From the NCBI GenBank assembly GCA_963277665.1, contig CAUJRU010000140.1, positions 62,001-126,000 on the forward strand: a stretch of 64,000 nucleotides of DNA. Reading direction: 5' to 3'. Positions 46,061 to 58,648 of the stretch are shown here, piece by piece; within the stretch, counting starts at the first letter, position 1, and each line of letters begins with the position of its first letter. This DNA is from Viscum album (taxonomy: Eukaryota > Streptophyta > Magnoliopsida > Santalales > Viscaceae). A program made the translations under genes and the position numbers. The notes beneath the pieces were generated by a model that did not search any database, was not told the DNA's origin, and worked only from the letters and a program-made list of their open reading frames with translations.

Positions 46061-47683
46061 TTTATATTATAAAAAACTTTTTAAGGGAAAAGTGAGAAAC
46101 CACATACAACCAAAGAAAACTATTGGACCGCCCCAACCTAGAAAGTGTGCCAACAATAAGCCTTCACTAACATATGACCCCTCGGCAAGCATTCCTATAC
46201 AGAAGCATGGGCACGGAACCGATGGCGAAGCCATACCCTCTCAAGAATCCAAATCCAAGAGAACTTCATTAATGAATACTTAATGCAAAAATCCCCATCC
46301 GAAGTAGATTCAAAAGCATGCTGAAAACAAGCATAAACTGAACTGAAAGGATAAGTAATAGATGACCCAAAGCAACCATAGCTCACACAACCCATTCACT
46401 CACACCAGCCAACCGTAACCAATAGCTTAAACAACGTCTCTAACGAGAAATTTATTGTTTCCCGTGTCTGTTTCCCTAAAGAGTTTCCATGTTAAGGATG
46501 ATAAGATTAATTATTCTTCTTCCAATATCTGCTTCTCAAAAATAGACACTAGTTGATCCCAAGCCTGAATGTATTCATCAACACTGGTCTTTCCATGATT
46601 GAATCCCCCTACCAAAATTGAGTCTTGTTTGTCAATCCAAGAATATTGCTCCTCAGTATGGGAAACCTCTAGAGATCTCCCCATCATTCTAGCATCCTCC
46701 TCCTCGGTATCATTAAGCAATAGGACCTGTTCAATCACTTCTTCTTCAAAGCTTAAAATCAAAACCAAGGGCTGAAAATCTTGCTCCCCTGGTCTCAAAT
46801 GACTCAAAGGCTCCATAGAAGTTCTCTTGTCACTCATCCTCTTCACCGAGCGAGTATTCATAGGAAGAGGTAGTGAAGAATAGTCCTTTGTCCTCTTCCT
46901 TCTCCTGGGACCCCTAGTGCTCTTCAGGCTTAGAGCCTCATCAGCAGAATGCTGGTATACACTCCCTTTGTGAGCCATCCCACCGGCTCCATCTCCCTCA
47001 CCTGTAATAACAAGATCAGAAGTCTCCTCTAAAAGGCCTTCAAACCTATTTCTCAAGGTAATTAAACCGGGTCCCCCTTCCTCCCCACCAATGTTTGGAA
47101 CAAATTAATCCATATCAGACCCCGTCCTCACCTTTCTCATATTCACACTGCCTACCCATGTCCTCTCATCCACCTAACCAGAGATGTCCACCTTCCCTTC
47201 AACCGACGTCTGGTCCAGGATTATTTTACCTCCATTCCTTTGGGCTTCCTCATGAATTGACTCTGGATAGTAATCTCCCCCTCCATCCTGAGCAACACAA
47301 CTGGATGAACTGGCCAGATCTCTTTTCATCCTACTGAACACATCCACCACCATCGGGTTAACCTGTTGTGTTGCCACACCAGTTCCAATGGTCTCCACAC
47401 TCGTTGCTATGCTGCCCTCTACCTCACTACCTATTCGCACCTCCTATACTGGTTGTAACAAATTTCCCCTAACTCTATCCTCTTCACCAACTGCATCCCG
47501 ACACAAAATCATTATCTCACAAACTAGTGGAACTTTGTCATTACCACTGACCGCCATCCGAGTCGTGTCATGCCCGTCCCTAAGAATGGATAGAGGGTGA
47601 TAGAGAATGAATTTAGGAGATAGTAAATGACCACAAGAAACCAATTTAAGAGGTGTGAAAAATGTCATTTATATCATAAAAAA
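46061..47683 (-). mobile_element. 1.6-kb retroposed insert with 16-bp target duplication
   Basis: TTTATATTATAAAAAA (46061-46076) and TTTATATCATAAAAAA (47668-47683) agree at 15 of 16 positions and flank an insert of markedly higher GC content (46077-47667). A minus-strand frame begins at the right edge and is followed by about 430 bp of apparently untranslated sequence. Long duplications indicate LINE-type retroposition. The insert could be a truncated, ORF2-less LINE or a processed copy of a host transcript. No clear poly(A) is seen (only a short T/A run at the left edge). Confidence 0.7.
46511..47668 (-). pseudogene. 386-codon decayed frame, LINE ORF1-like or captured gene
   Basis: Three open pieces (47668-47444, 47440-47174 and 47056-46511) lie in exactly the same frame, separated only by in-frame stops at 47444, 47174 and about 47105, so this was one coding frame of at least 386 codons. 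The last piece alone is open for 181 codons, the longest frame in the window. It contains a basic cluster (TRGPRRRKRTKD), acidic runs (NDTEEEDAR, EKQILEEE) and RNRFEGLLEE, loosely like the C-terminal half of plant LINE ORF1 proteins, where NRF..L is common. No zinc knuckle is visible. The frame starts at the insert edge, so the protein may be truncated at its N-terminus. I cannot name a host family. Confidence 0.55.
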
Positions 47684-49189
47684 TGTTGATAATGGTTCAA
47701 CATATTACTTCAATATCATTTTCCTAATGTTTTATAATTTTTATGATAAGATATAATTACATTATTTCATTCAATTTTAGAAGAACAATCTCATCCTTTT
47801 GTTGTGGTTTGATCAATTTAAATGCTATATCTTATTATAAGAGATGAATTTTTCATGTACGAGGAAGTAAATAAGATCTACAAAATGATGACAATTAATT
47901 CCTTCTATCACTAGTAATTATCAAAAACAAAATGGTTAAGAAAATTTATACATAAATAATTATATGTTTATATAATACATTAATCTCTAAAACCTCATAA
48001 AAATTTAAAATAAAACAATTACAAAAATTGTTAGACTAATAAACCATAAAAAAATTGAATTTTTTAATAGGGTTACTAAATTTCTCAAAATCAACATAAT
48101 ATTAATCCCCTAATTATAATAAAGTAACTCTTGATTTTTATATACCAAATATGTGAATACCCTCATCATATATTTTATTGACTCATAGTAATATCTAGAA
48201 TTACCATAAAACATTAATGAAAACATACACACTTATTCATTCCTCAAATAAAACAAAAAATTATTGAACATATTCTAGAAATCCAATAATGCTGTAAACT
48301 CCATCAAAGATAAAATAAACCATTTCCCACAAATATCATTAATAAATCACAAGTTCATAAATAATTTCCAATTTACTTTATTTATATTAGTAATCTCCTT
48401 TTCTAAACTAAACACCATTTTCTCAATATTGGGAACATATTAAGGGTTAACTTCCCTTAATCAGAATATCACATTTCCATTAAATCACTTTTCAAGGTCA
48501 TCAAAACCATTAAAAATATTACGAAAAATCCATAAGTAAAAACTTATATAGATCAATTCATATCTCAAAATTCATATAACATAATTATTATATTACAATA
48601 CATAAAAACATTAATCATCCCACTTCCTTGTTAAACCATTAACATGGATTCATCATCTTATTCCTAAATAAATATTTCCTCAAATATTTAATTTAACCCT
48701 TATCTTAATATTTATCAAATTTCATTTAATCATGCTTCTCATGTTTAACCTAAACAACACTATTATAGAAATACATACCTTTAATATATCATTTTAGTCC
48801 CCTCATATTCTTTAATATAACCACTACTCATACCACCTTGTTGATTCTCTTATTATCTTTCCCATCAGGACATCAATTTATATATTATCCATAAATTTAA
48901 AATTTGAAACATTAAATCATTAATTATATCTTAGGGATAATATTATTCACATATATTTACTTAACTTAAAATTTTAATTTTCCCCTATAATTAATTTATT
49001 TGCCTCCTTTTACACACTAAAAATATATTCCTGTTCCTATCGAACATCCACTTATGCGCCCCTTCCCACATTCAAATCTTATAAGAAACTAAATATTCAT
49101 TATTATATGGTCTCCAACACCTAAATTCTCAATAATATCTATCATTATATTATTTTATGAGTTCAAGAGTTGGTTAAGTTGAAGGTTGT
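47684..49189 (-). other. Non-coding interior of the minus-strand element
   Basis: AT-rich, with stops in every frame. It corresponds in position to the pol-less stretch of the 5102 element. No domain can be read. Confidence 0.6.
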
Positions 49190-49330
49190 TAATCATTTAG
49201 CGTGACAACTGATTATGCACAATAACAACATCCTTCACACCAGCTGTCATCCCATTTAAATTATCCTCAACACATTGTATATCAAATTCAATATTGATCT
49301 AGTTCGTTCTAGTTCTTATCATTGAATAAA
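49190..49330 (-). pseudogene. Possible gag N-terminal remnant
   Basis: The minus strand reads MIRTRTN, then EFDIQCVEDNLNGMTAGV and VIVHNQLSR. This has the look of the basic, Asn/Gln-rich start of gypsy gag, and it lies about 540 nt after the primer-binding site. The capsid core that should follow is not readable. Weak evidence. Confidence 0.3.
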
Positions 49331-49556
49331 AAAATAATATTGTGAGTAATAATAATAATAATAGGGATCCATATAATAAATAAAAATCCCTTATGATATG
49401 TATAAATCATGACACATTCTTTTTAATCTAGGAAACCTTTGGTGTATCCTTTTTTATTCATAATCATCATATATTTAAATACTTCATGATTGTTTATAAA
49501 GAGTTTGTGAATTTAAAAATTATATCCCCCAAGAGTGTCAAACCAAGAGTGTAGAA

Positions 49557-49690
49557 AGGCCCATTGTAATGAAATAGGTGATTATTGAGTCCTTCTCAAT
49601 GCACCCTATTTAGAGTTACTGCCCCTAGGTGCATATATTCCAGAGCCACATCCACATGTACTGTCCGGACAAGGATGCAATTGTTTGGAA
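49557..49690 (-). repeat. Leader segment shared with 26465-26590
   Basis: Aligns with the pol-bearing gypsy leader: AATGCACCCTATTTAGAGTT, then CCAGAGCCACATCCAC. It is not found in the leader of the 5102 element, which goes straight from the conserved leader start to gag. Confidence 0.6.
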
Positions 49691-49856
49691 ATGACTTTCT
49701 ATATCCTTTACCAAAATTCCAAGACATTGTTTCCTATACTTTGACTCATCCTTAAACATATCCTTAGAGACATCCCAAGACATATCTTTTTAAATATCGC
49801 CCAGATATCTCACTAATGTTTTCTCATTCTTGTTTCTAAAGGATATCTAAATCTAT

Positions 49857-49870
49857 CTTATGATATCAAA
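49857..49870 (-). other. Degenerate primer-binding site
   Basis: The minus strand reads TTTGATATCATAAG, compared with TTGGTATCAGAGG at 9146. Identified mainly by its place between the LTR end (TAATTATA) and the conserved leader. Confidence 0.6.
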
Positions 49871-52800
49871 TATAATTACCGAGGCTTCTCATATATAGAT
49901 ATTAAAAAATTTTAGATGAATATTCCTTAAAATACATAAACACATTCCAATGGATCATAAAGATATGGCGACGTTGATATATTGGGAACATAAACAACCG
50001 GTCCATAAGTGACCAACATCAGCTCCCACTATTTTCTTCATAAATGGAACCCTTCTAAGTTATACAATACCAAATAGATTTCCTCATGACTTGTGGAAAG
50101 AAAACATAAGAAAGGGTGAGCCCATAAGCTTATTAAGGGTATTCAAGGGAGATACATAAGCATAACATGAATAAAAGGGATTGATAACATTATAATAATA
50201 TGTGAAAACTATACCCTACATATCAAATACCATAATAATGTTTCATGACATAATATTGGCAGTTCATAAGAAATGAATCATAAGGGAATCAAAGAACATG
50301 ATCCTAAGTGCATAACATTGGCATAAGACACAAAATGGTGGAATAAAAATAATTATAGAAAATCATTTCCATAATAGTAAAGTCTCACCTCCATGGATAT
50401 CATAGTGGAATGGGTTTACTACCCAAATAATAATGGTAGTCATGTTTTACTTGCAAGACTGCCATATAAGAAAATTTACCTTAAGGAATTAGGTTAAATC
50501 TCCATATTAATCTTATTTATCTTAGAAGATATAAATCTTTTCCAAATAATTAGAAGAAGATATTGGTCCCACCCATCACATTATGAAAATCCTATGGAAT
50601 AGTTTTATAAAATCACAAAACATTTATCAAATTATATCCCCTTATAAGAAATGGGTTTCATAAAAATTTTATTATATCATAACTAGTGAAAAATAGATAG
50701 TTTTAAAAATCATATTTTCATTTCAATATAGCATGATCTATGGAAATAAGTGGGTTTTATATCATTTTATTATGGTATAACTTGTGGAAGTGTACCAATT
50801 TTCACAAACATTTTTGTATCATAAACATAGAACAAACAGAGAAATAATAAAAATAGTATCATTGGATCATATACATAGTAAATCATATGTAAAATAAACA
50901 GATTTAGTCTTATATGGAAAATGAATTTGAAATATATTATGGAATATTTCTTCAAAAAAAACAAATTTCCTTTAAAAATCACTCTATAAAACTAAAAAAT
51001 CATAAAACATTTTGGAAACCATTTTTATTTAAAATAAATATGAAAAATAAATTGGAATATTTAAAATCATTTGAAATATTTCTTAGGGAAAATATCCTTT
51101 GTAATTTCAAAAAACACATCATAAAACTTTTTTTTCAATATCCTTTTCTTTTAAAAATTTTAATAAAAGATATCAAATATCATTTAAATAATTTTTTGAT
51201 AAAATATAATTTCATATTTTAAAACCTATTTTTAATGAAATTTTTTTATAATTATTTTTTATTTAAAATAACTATGAGAACTTGTAAAATAAGCTTTAAA
51301 AATAATTTAGTACATTTACTGACGAATGCATCCTTTTTAATTTGAAAATAAAATTTCAAAACATAAAACATTTTGAAAATAATTTTATTTCCAAATAAAC
51401 ATGATAACATATAATTAAATCTTAAATGAATATAATGTTTTTGATGTCGGGAAATTCGGTTCATGTCATATATGTTAAAATAAATATTCCTTTCACATTT
51501 TCGGTAAAATACAAACTTGCGTTGTTTAGAAAATAACTTGATGAATCCTTTGAAAAAAATTATAAAAATTAAATCATGGGTAAAGGTATCTTTAATAAAT
51601 CATTTCAATAATGTTTAAAATTTTATTATTTTTATATAATATGGTTTGAGATGAAAAAGGGGTTTTGACCGAAGAGAAAAATAAAGATGCTTTATTATTA
51701 AGAATGTTCTTTCGAAATCCTGATTACATGAAGAGAGGAAACTGAAGGTAAATTGTATTCTTATTAAATAACTATAAGAAAATAAAATTAATGTGTTTCT
51801 TGAGATATTTTTTATAATAGTTTATCATTAGAAACCTAATCATAAACATTCTGTAGAAATGATGAGATTGTAACGTAAAATCATTACCACTTTGGTAAAA
51901 TTAAACTAAATGCCCCTTAGAAGAGAGATCATAAAATTAAAATTTCAATACAAATAAATTTCATTATAATTATCATAAAATACTTTCATGGGTACTATAT
52001 GAATCACATAAAATAAATAGGTGGTGTACATGGTATGTGTCCCACATAAGTAAAATGGAAGATAAAAATCCCTTAACGCTTTAGTAATATTTTGAATAAA
52101 AATTCTCAATAATGTATAACATAAAATTATGAAATAAATATCAAGAAAATAAGTCGATTCATGATATAACAATAAAAGGTGTAGAATATTCACTAAAAAA
52201 TAGAAACAAGTGGTGAATTTGAATATGTCTTCTAAAAATAAAGGAGAGACTAGAAATCCCTTATAAAACATCTCAAACAGCTTCAAACTTGTTTTACCCT
52301 CATATATTATAAATATAAGTTTATTATAAATATATTAAAGATATTTATATATATATATATCATACCATATAAGATATACTTATGACCTTTTATTACTCGT
52401 TAATTAACAATTCCATGTTAAAGTCACAATTTGGGTAATAATTGCATTTTTTCATGTTTGTTTGGTTTTTTATTTTTGGTACTATTAAATTAATAATGGT
52501 TACATATATACATAATTTTAAATATTATATAAAATAATATATATATATTTATTATATATTTATTTATAGTGATCCTTTAATGATAGAGAGAGAAAATTAA
52601 ATACACCATTCATGGAGACAAAATGTCGTACATACCCATGAAAATTATTTCCCTTTTCTTTATGGAAAGAAAGAAAGATAGGTAATTGATATATTACCAT
52701 TAAATAATAATTTTTATTTCATTTATTTCACATATTTTCATTAAACCCATCCTTATTACCTTTAATGAATATTGTGAATGAATCACATCGCTTCGCGAGG

Positions 52801-54651
52801 TGGTAGTCTACTATACACATGAACGACATTATCGTATTCCCAAGGAATGGAAATTGAGATGGATTATGTGATTTCAGGATTATAGAATAATAATAATATA
52901 ATAAATATCACATATAACCAATAAATCTATCATTATATCCAACCATGATAGGTTGTGATAGAAGCTGAATAAAATCAGTTAGCGAGACGGTAGTCCACCA
53001 AGCACCAGAATGATGACTTCATAAACCATTTGATTGAAGAAGGGAAGGATTTAAGTTATTAAATTATCATAATAACATCTAAGTATAAGAAATATAATTT
53101 TATTATTATATAGAAATTTTTGAATAATAACTGAAGGAGGTGTATGGATAAATAAAATTAAATACTTAACTTGGGACGTTACCTCTTCTTCAGACAATGA
53201 CTATGAGTTTGCACCAAAATGATTCATAAGTTTTTTTATGAACATAATAAGGATTTTATGATGAGAAGAGGGTGGTATAGAATTTATTTGGGTGGGTATT
53301 TTCTGAAATAATGTGTTTTGTAAGTGTGAAGAGGAGAGGAAAGGGGGTGGCCTTTTATATGTGGGGCGAGTGACACACTTGTAATTTTTAAAAAGAAAAA
53401 GGTATACCAATGTTTTTCACATTCCAAAAGGATCCAAAATAGACCATTTTTATCCAAAAATTTATTAGATCAAAATAAGGCTATAAAATTGGTGTTTTCC
53501 AATTTTTGGGTCATTTTTACCCCTTACTTTTTTGTTTAACCCTTGGTAAACCCATTTTTACCATAACTATGGAAAATAATTTTTATTATTTTTAATATTA
53601 ATTATAGTGAAAAATTAATTTGACTTTATTGTAGAATATAAATTATTATGATTAAAAATACGAAATCCACTATTTTAAATTATATTTATATAAGTTGCAA
53701 AAAATAATTTAAAATTAATCTTGTAGACGTGATGATAATCCTAATCTTCAAAGAGAAAACATTAGAAAGTTTTAAAAAATATTATATAAAAATTTAATTT
53801 TAAAGTGATTATAATTACCTAAAATGGATTAATATATATATATATATAATTGATTTTTTTATTTTAAAACCATATTAAAATAATTTTTTCATTTTTAAAA
53901 TAAAAAAACAATTCATAATGAAAACTAATATTTGTCACTATTCCTTAAAAAATTTATCTACTTAAAAAATTATAATAAATTAACCCTAATATAATATTTA
54001 CATGATTAGTTAATTAATGAAAGTTATTTTTTCAAAACACTTTCTAATAGTGTAATAAATTATTTTTAAAATAAGTGCGCAATATTCGATAAAACTGCTT
54101 TTCTGAAAAACAAAGTTTTATGTGTAAAATTGAATTTATTCTCATAACATTTCAGGAAAACAAATAAGATGAATGTAATTTTTTATTGAAAATATAATAT
54201 TTAAATTTCAAGAAAACCATTCAACCGATGTATTTTTTAATTTATTTATGTATAACACATTTTTGTGCATAAAGACAGTTTTTCAGAAAAAGGTTTCATT
54301 TCTTTTAAAATTGTTTTATTAATTTACAATTAATTATTAAATAAATAATTAATTTTATATACATATTTAAAACATATAATTTCATAATTTTTTAAATCCT
54401 ATTCATACCCTTCATTCCAATTTCTAGGTGATAACTATCATATTAAATAACAATATTTTAACTATATGTCACATTTTGTCTAAACTCAGTGTTTTGTGTA
54501 ACACAAGCTACACCCAGTGCTTCCTGTAGTATAAGTTAATCTTAGGGTTGTTTTGAATGTAATATATACATGTTATTTCATATAATTAGAATTATTGAAA
54601 AGAGTGAATTTATCTGAAACAATTTATTTCACAAAATCTTGGGGTGTTAAA
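49871..54651 (-). repeat. 5' LTR of the minus-strand element (4,781 bp)
   Basis: Complement starts TTTAACACCCCAAGATTTT at 54651, close to the TGTAACACCCCAAGATTTT of the 5102 LTR. TATA box TATAAAAGG at 53359-53351, donor-like GAAGAGGTAACGTCCC at 53187-53174, modules between 53015 and 52602, and acceptor-like TTTTCTTTCCACAAG ending at 50090. Confidence 0.82.
52602..53015 (-). promoter_or_regulatory. Three hairpin modules in the minus-strand 5' LTR
   Basis: Module 1 (about 53010-52975, GGTGGACTACCGTCTCGC), module 2 (about 52840-52790, GTCGTTCATGTGTATAGTAG then CTACCACCTCGCGAAGCG) and module 3 (about 52645-52602, GTATGTACGAC then TCTCCATGAATGG). In module 2, ACGTCG...TTC can pair with GAAGCGATGT. 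Confidence 0.68.
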
Positions 54652-54656
54652 CTTTG

Positions 54657-57600
54657 TACACATAATTTAAAATTAAATTTAACCAAATTTAGAAAATTTA
54701 TTTTATAATTTTTTTTGAAATAATAATTTCAAAATCAACTTTGGGTTAGTTTTTGGGATTTTTCGGAAGTGTTTCATTTTTTGACGAGTAGTGAAAAATA
54801 CTGATTTTTATTGAAAACTACCTTTTTGATTAAATAATTTACAAGGTAAAATTATATTTTTAATTGGTTTTAAAGTAAATTTAGTTCAATTATATTATTA
54901 TTTAACTATATTAGGTAATTATAATCAATTTAATTTTTAATAAAAAACCTTATATATGAATGAGTGTTTTCTCTTTGAAAACCCATATTTTCATCGCATG
55001 TATGGGTATAATTTTAAGTTGTGTTCTTCTGCATTTTTTTGAATTTTGAAAAATGGATTAAATATTAGGAAATATAATAATTTATATTATATAATAATTT
55101 CAACTTAATTTTTTACCACATTGAATGGAAAAAGAAGTTAAAATTAATTATTGTGATTGAGGTAAAAATTGATTTATCAGGGGTTAAACTAAAAAGATAA
55201 TTGTTAAAATGACATATAAAACTATCCAAAACCAATTTTATAGAAATAATTTGACCTTAACACCTATTATAGTCAACAATAAACCATTATTGAGGGACAT
55301 GGAATGATAAAAAAGTGTGTGTAATTGAATCTTTTCAAAAATTCCATGTGTGACCTCTCCCTCACTTATAAAAGGTGAACCCATATTCACCCAAATTCAC
55401 ACATCCATATCCATTTGGTTCATCCAATATCATCAAAAATCACATCCTTATCCCCTTAAATAATCCTAGAACCCTTTTGTATCATAAATCCATCTTATTA
55501 AGTCTTTTAGTAAAAACCATAAGATGTTCCCTACAGAAGAGGTAACATTCTTAAACGGGCATTTTCATTTTTGTTTTATAACACCTACTTAAAATATTAT
55601 TTAATCATGATAATATAATAAAAACATTATGGACCATATACTGTGATCCTATTATGTTAACTTAATAACCTATATCTATCTCCTATTTCATCAATTGGGA
55701 AATGAAACAATCGATCATGTGTATGGTGAACTACCACCTCGGGATCCGATGTAATTCATTTTACATCAACACATTTCAAGGATGAATATAAGGATGGATT
55801 TACCAAATTTTTATTATATTTATTCTATAATTATATTTTTGTAATTTTAAAAAAATATACACCTTCTTAAATTATATTCCTTTTGAACTATGATAACGAC
55901 ACTCATGTGTATGAAGAACTACCTCCTTACAAACTGATTTAGTTCATTTTTCTTGTATGCATAAAATGAAATATAATAATAATAAATTTAGTTAATATAC
56001 TATATATATTAAAATATATTTATATTTTAAAATTAATATATATTACAGTTCCTTACTATTTCACCTACCGAGGGAATGATTACGTCGCTCGTGTATACGT
56101 ATGACTTATCATCTCCATGAAGTGATCTGATTCATTTAACATTTACAATTTTCATGAATGATTTTAAACATATATAATGGGTAAGAAATAAATTATTAAC
56201 ATTAATATCATCCTATATATTATGTATTTTTATAATATATCCAAGAACTAGAACTTTCATGACATATCATGAATGAGAAAACAAGGAAATTTACACCCAA
56301 AATAACAAAAATAATGAAATATTATTAGAATAATAATGGAAATATGTTATAATAGGATAGTATATGATATTATAAATATTAATATGGTTCTTATATAAAC
56401 TAATAAAATTATTTAAATAATTATACAAGAGTTTAAATCATTTTCAACCAAAAGGATGTATTGGGTAATACACTTCGTCTAAATTCTCCTTTGTTGAGGA
56501 ATGTTTTATTATTTGGATCCTAATATCATTTATATAGTGTATAAAATAAAAATTTTACTTTTAATATCATTAATACCTCATAAATCATGGTATTTTATGT
56601 TTAAATTTAAATTATTTCATATAATGGGTTATGAATTGAATATTACCAAGTGGTAAATAATTTCATTACTTAATTTCATTTCATTGGGTTATATTACATA
56701 TTTGTTATCTTTGATATTATTGGTTTATTCATGTAATTAATTTTGAATATATTACGTTGTTTTTCCAATTTTTTATGTGGATTTAAATTTTTTAAACATA
56801 ATTTATTCATTGTTTATCTATCATTAAAACATTAAGATCATTTTAAGGGTTTATTTCATATTATCATTTTAATCAGGATTGTTTTTGTCGAATTTCCATT
56901 GAAAGAAATTATTTAATAATTTTATAATAGAAAAATTTAATTTTATCCTCCTATAGTTAATAGTGATTATTTCTAGTAATAGTACAATTTTCTAAAATTT
57001 TGTGCTTAACATTATTGAGAAAATGTTTTTAATAAAATCCAACTTTATTTATCTCTTCTGTCAATAATAATTATTATTACAAATATATGGTTTCATAAAA
57101 TGTTTTAATAGATGTTTTAAAATTATCCAAATGATCTATTTAATTCATTTTTACCCATGTTTGGTTTTTTTAATTTTATTTTAATTGAGTCTTCTTGTCT
57201 ATTTCCAAACAAGCATCTTTTTACCCTTTGTACAATAGTGTGAAAGGAATGTTTTTAACATATATAGCATGTCAAAAATTTCCTTCAATAATGAACAATT
57301 ATTTAATTGAGGATTTATTTTTAGTTTTAAATGAATATCTTTAAAATAAAATGTTTTTCTCAATACTTTGGGAATTTTTAGTTTTAAAATGTGATATTAA
57401 GAGTTAAAAGGGTGATCTCATCAAGAAAGTTTTTAAAGTTCATTTTATGGTATTTAAATTCATAAATGATAACAAACCATTATTTTACTTATAGTAAAAT
57501 AGGGATATGTCTTATTGATACCATCCTTATTCATTATTTGGATGGATTATGATTAGTTTTACAAAGTGTTTCTATTCACTTTATTGAAACATTTTTGTAT

Positions 57601-58648
57601 TCATTAACATTCCCTATAAATTTTCAATTTCAAGCGATCATTAGCAATTAAATTTCCATAAATATCCATTTTATTTTTCATGGGTATAATTATTGATTAA
57701 ACCATTTATAATTTATATGTACTATGTGTTAAATTGAATTTTACTTGATCGACTTTGAAAATACTGATAAATTCATATTCTTTACTTAATATAGATATTT
57801 ATTTATAAGTAAAATTGTTCATAAATTAAATCAATAATTTGATATATTATAAATGATTTAGGCATGCATATGTGGGTGGGTATCATTTTTAGATAGGCCC
57901 AAGATGAATCAATAGTCTCATGAGATTAATTAGTTGGATAACCTTTGTTAAATGGTTTTCTAGTGTATACCTACCAATCAGTTTTAAATTGTCTCAAGAA
58001 AGGTCTTGATAGTAGATGAATCACGATTCATGAGATTATGATATCAAATCATTTATAATTTCATTCATTTATATTTCATTAATTATTATCCATGATTTTT
58101 TAATAATTATATTATCTATAGATTCATTTCATTCTGAGTTTATTGATCAAATGGAATGATTTTTTTGTTATTTACCATTCCATATTGATTATGCATTATC
58201 CAGTTATTATAGTCATGTTATTGATTAGACAGACTATGTTTTTTTGGTATTTACCTTTACATATAACTTTATGCTAGTCAAATTATTAAAATGGAATGCG
58301 TGTTCAGTTATTTAACTTGGAATTATTATGATATTTATTCATGGTGGATTCTAATGTACATAACCCATACAACTAATTTAAGCTCACACTTATTTTATTT
58401 TCCATTAATAGGAATCTAGGAAGTGTAAAAACAATGGAATGCATGGTTATTCTTGTCTGAATAATGATATTCTTGAAAAAAATGTTTTAAATTGTATTAT
58501 CAAAAGTAATATGAGAAGTGTGTATGTATCTAGTTTTCCAAGACTACTAAACTATTTTGTACTTCAGGACATGATTTATTGTATCATATTCCAATATAAT
58601 AAATTAAGACACTAGCTCTAAGTTACTATATTCGGGGTTTTTATACCA
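54657..58648 (+). repeat. LTR of a third, plus-strand relative
   Basis: 54750-54850 (TTTTTGACGAGTAGTGAAAA, then ACTACCTTTTTGATTAAATA) aligns with 5440-5510 of the 5102 LTR. TATA box TATAAAAG at 55367-55374, donor-like AGAAGAGGTAACATTC at 55536-55550, three modules, AGCTCACACTTATTTTATTT then AG near 58411, and an LTR end like TTCGGGGTTTTTATA at about 58633-58648. The first ~200 bp are missing because the 41202-54651 element lies there. No second LTR is in the window, so it may be a solo LTR or a 5' LTR of an element cut by later insertions. Confidence 0.72.
55711..56136 (+). promoter_or_regulatory. Three hairpin modules in the third LTR
   Basis: Near 55711 (CGATCATGTGTATGGTGAAC then TACCACCTCGGGATCCGATG), 55893 (GACACTCATGTGTATGAAGA then ACTACCTCC) and 56084 (CGCTCGTGTATACGTATGAC then TCATCTCCATGAAGTG). 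Spacing is about 182 and 190 bp, as in the other LTRs. In the third, TCGTG can still pair with CATGA. Confidence 0.68.

Larger units (their letters stand above)
41202..54651 (-). mobile_element. Older minus-strand relative of the 5102 element
   Basis: Two LTRs (41202-46019 and 49871-54651) flank a 3.85-kb interior. On the minus strand the LTRs start TGTAACACCCCAA (3') and TTTAACACCCCAAG (5') and end near the degenerate primer-binding site. The leader after that site aligns with the leader of the 5102 element (TTAGTGAGAT..C, GATATGTCTTGGGATGTCTC/TAAGGATA). The flanks CATTG and CTTTG agree at four of five positions, as expected for an old target duplication. No pol can be read; a fragment of the gag start may remain (49190-49330). 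A retroposed insert lies at 46077-47667. Divergence from the 5102 element is high, so this is an older family member. Confidence 0.82.

Noticed and set aside
50770..52286. Phe/Lys/Ile-rich frames
   Set aside because: Low-GC reading through an LTR; composition alone gives these long stop-free runs.
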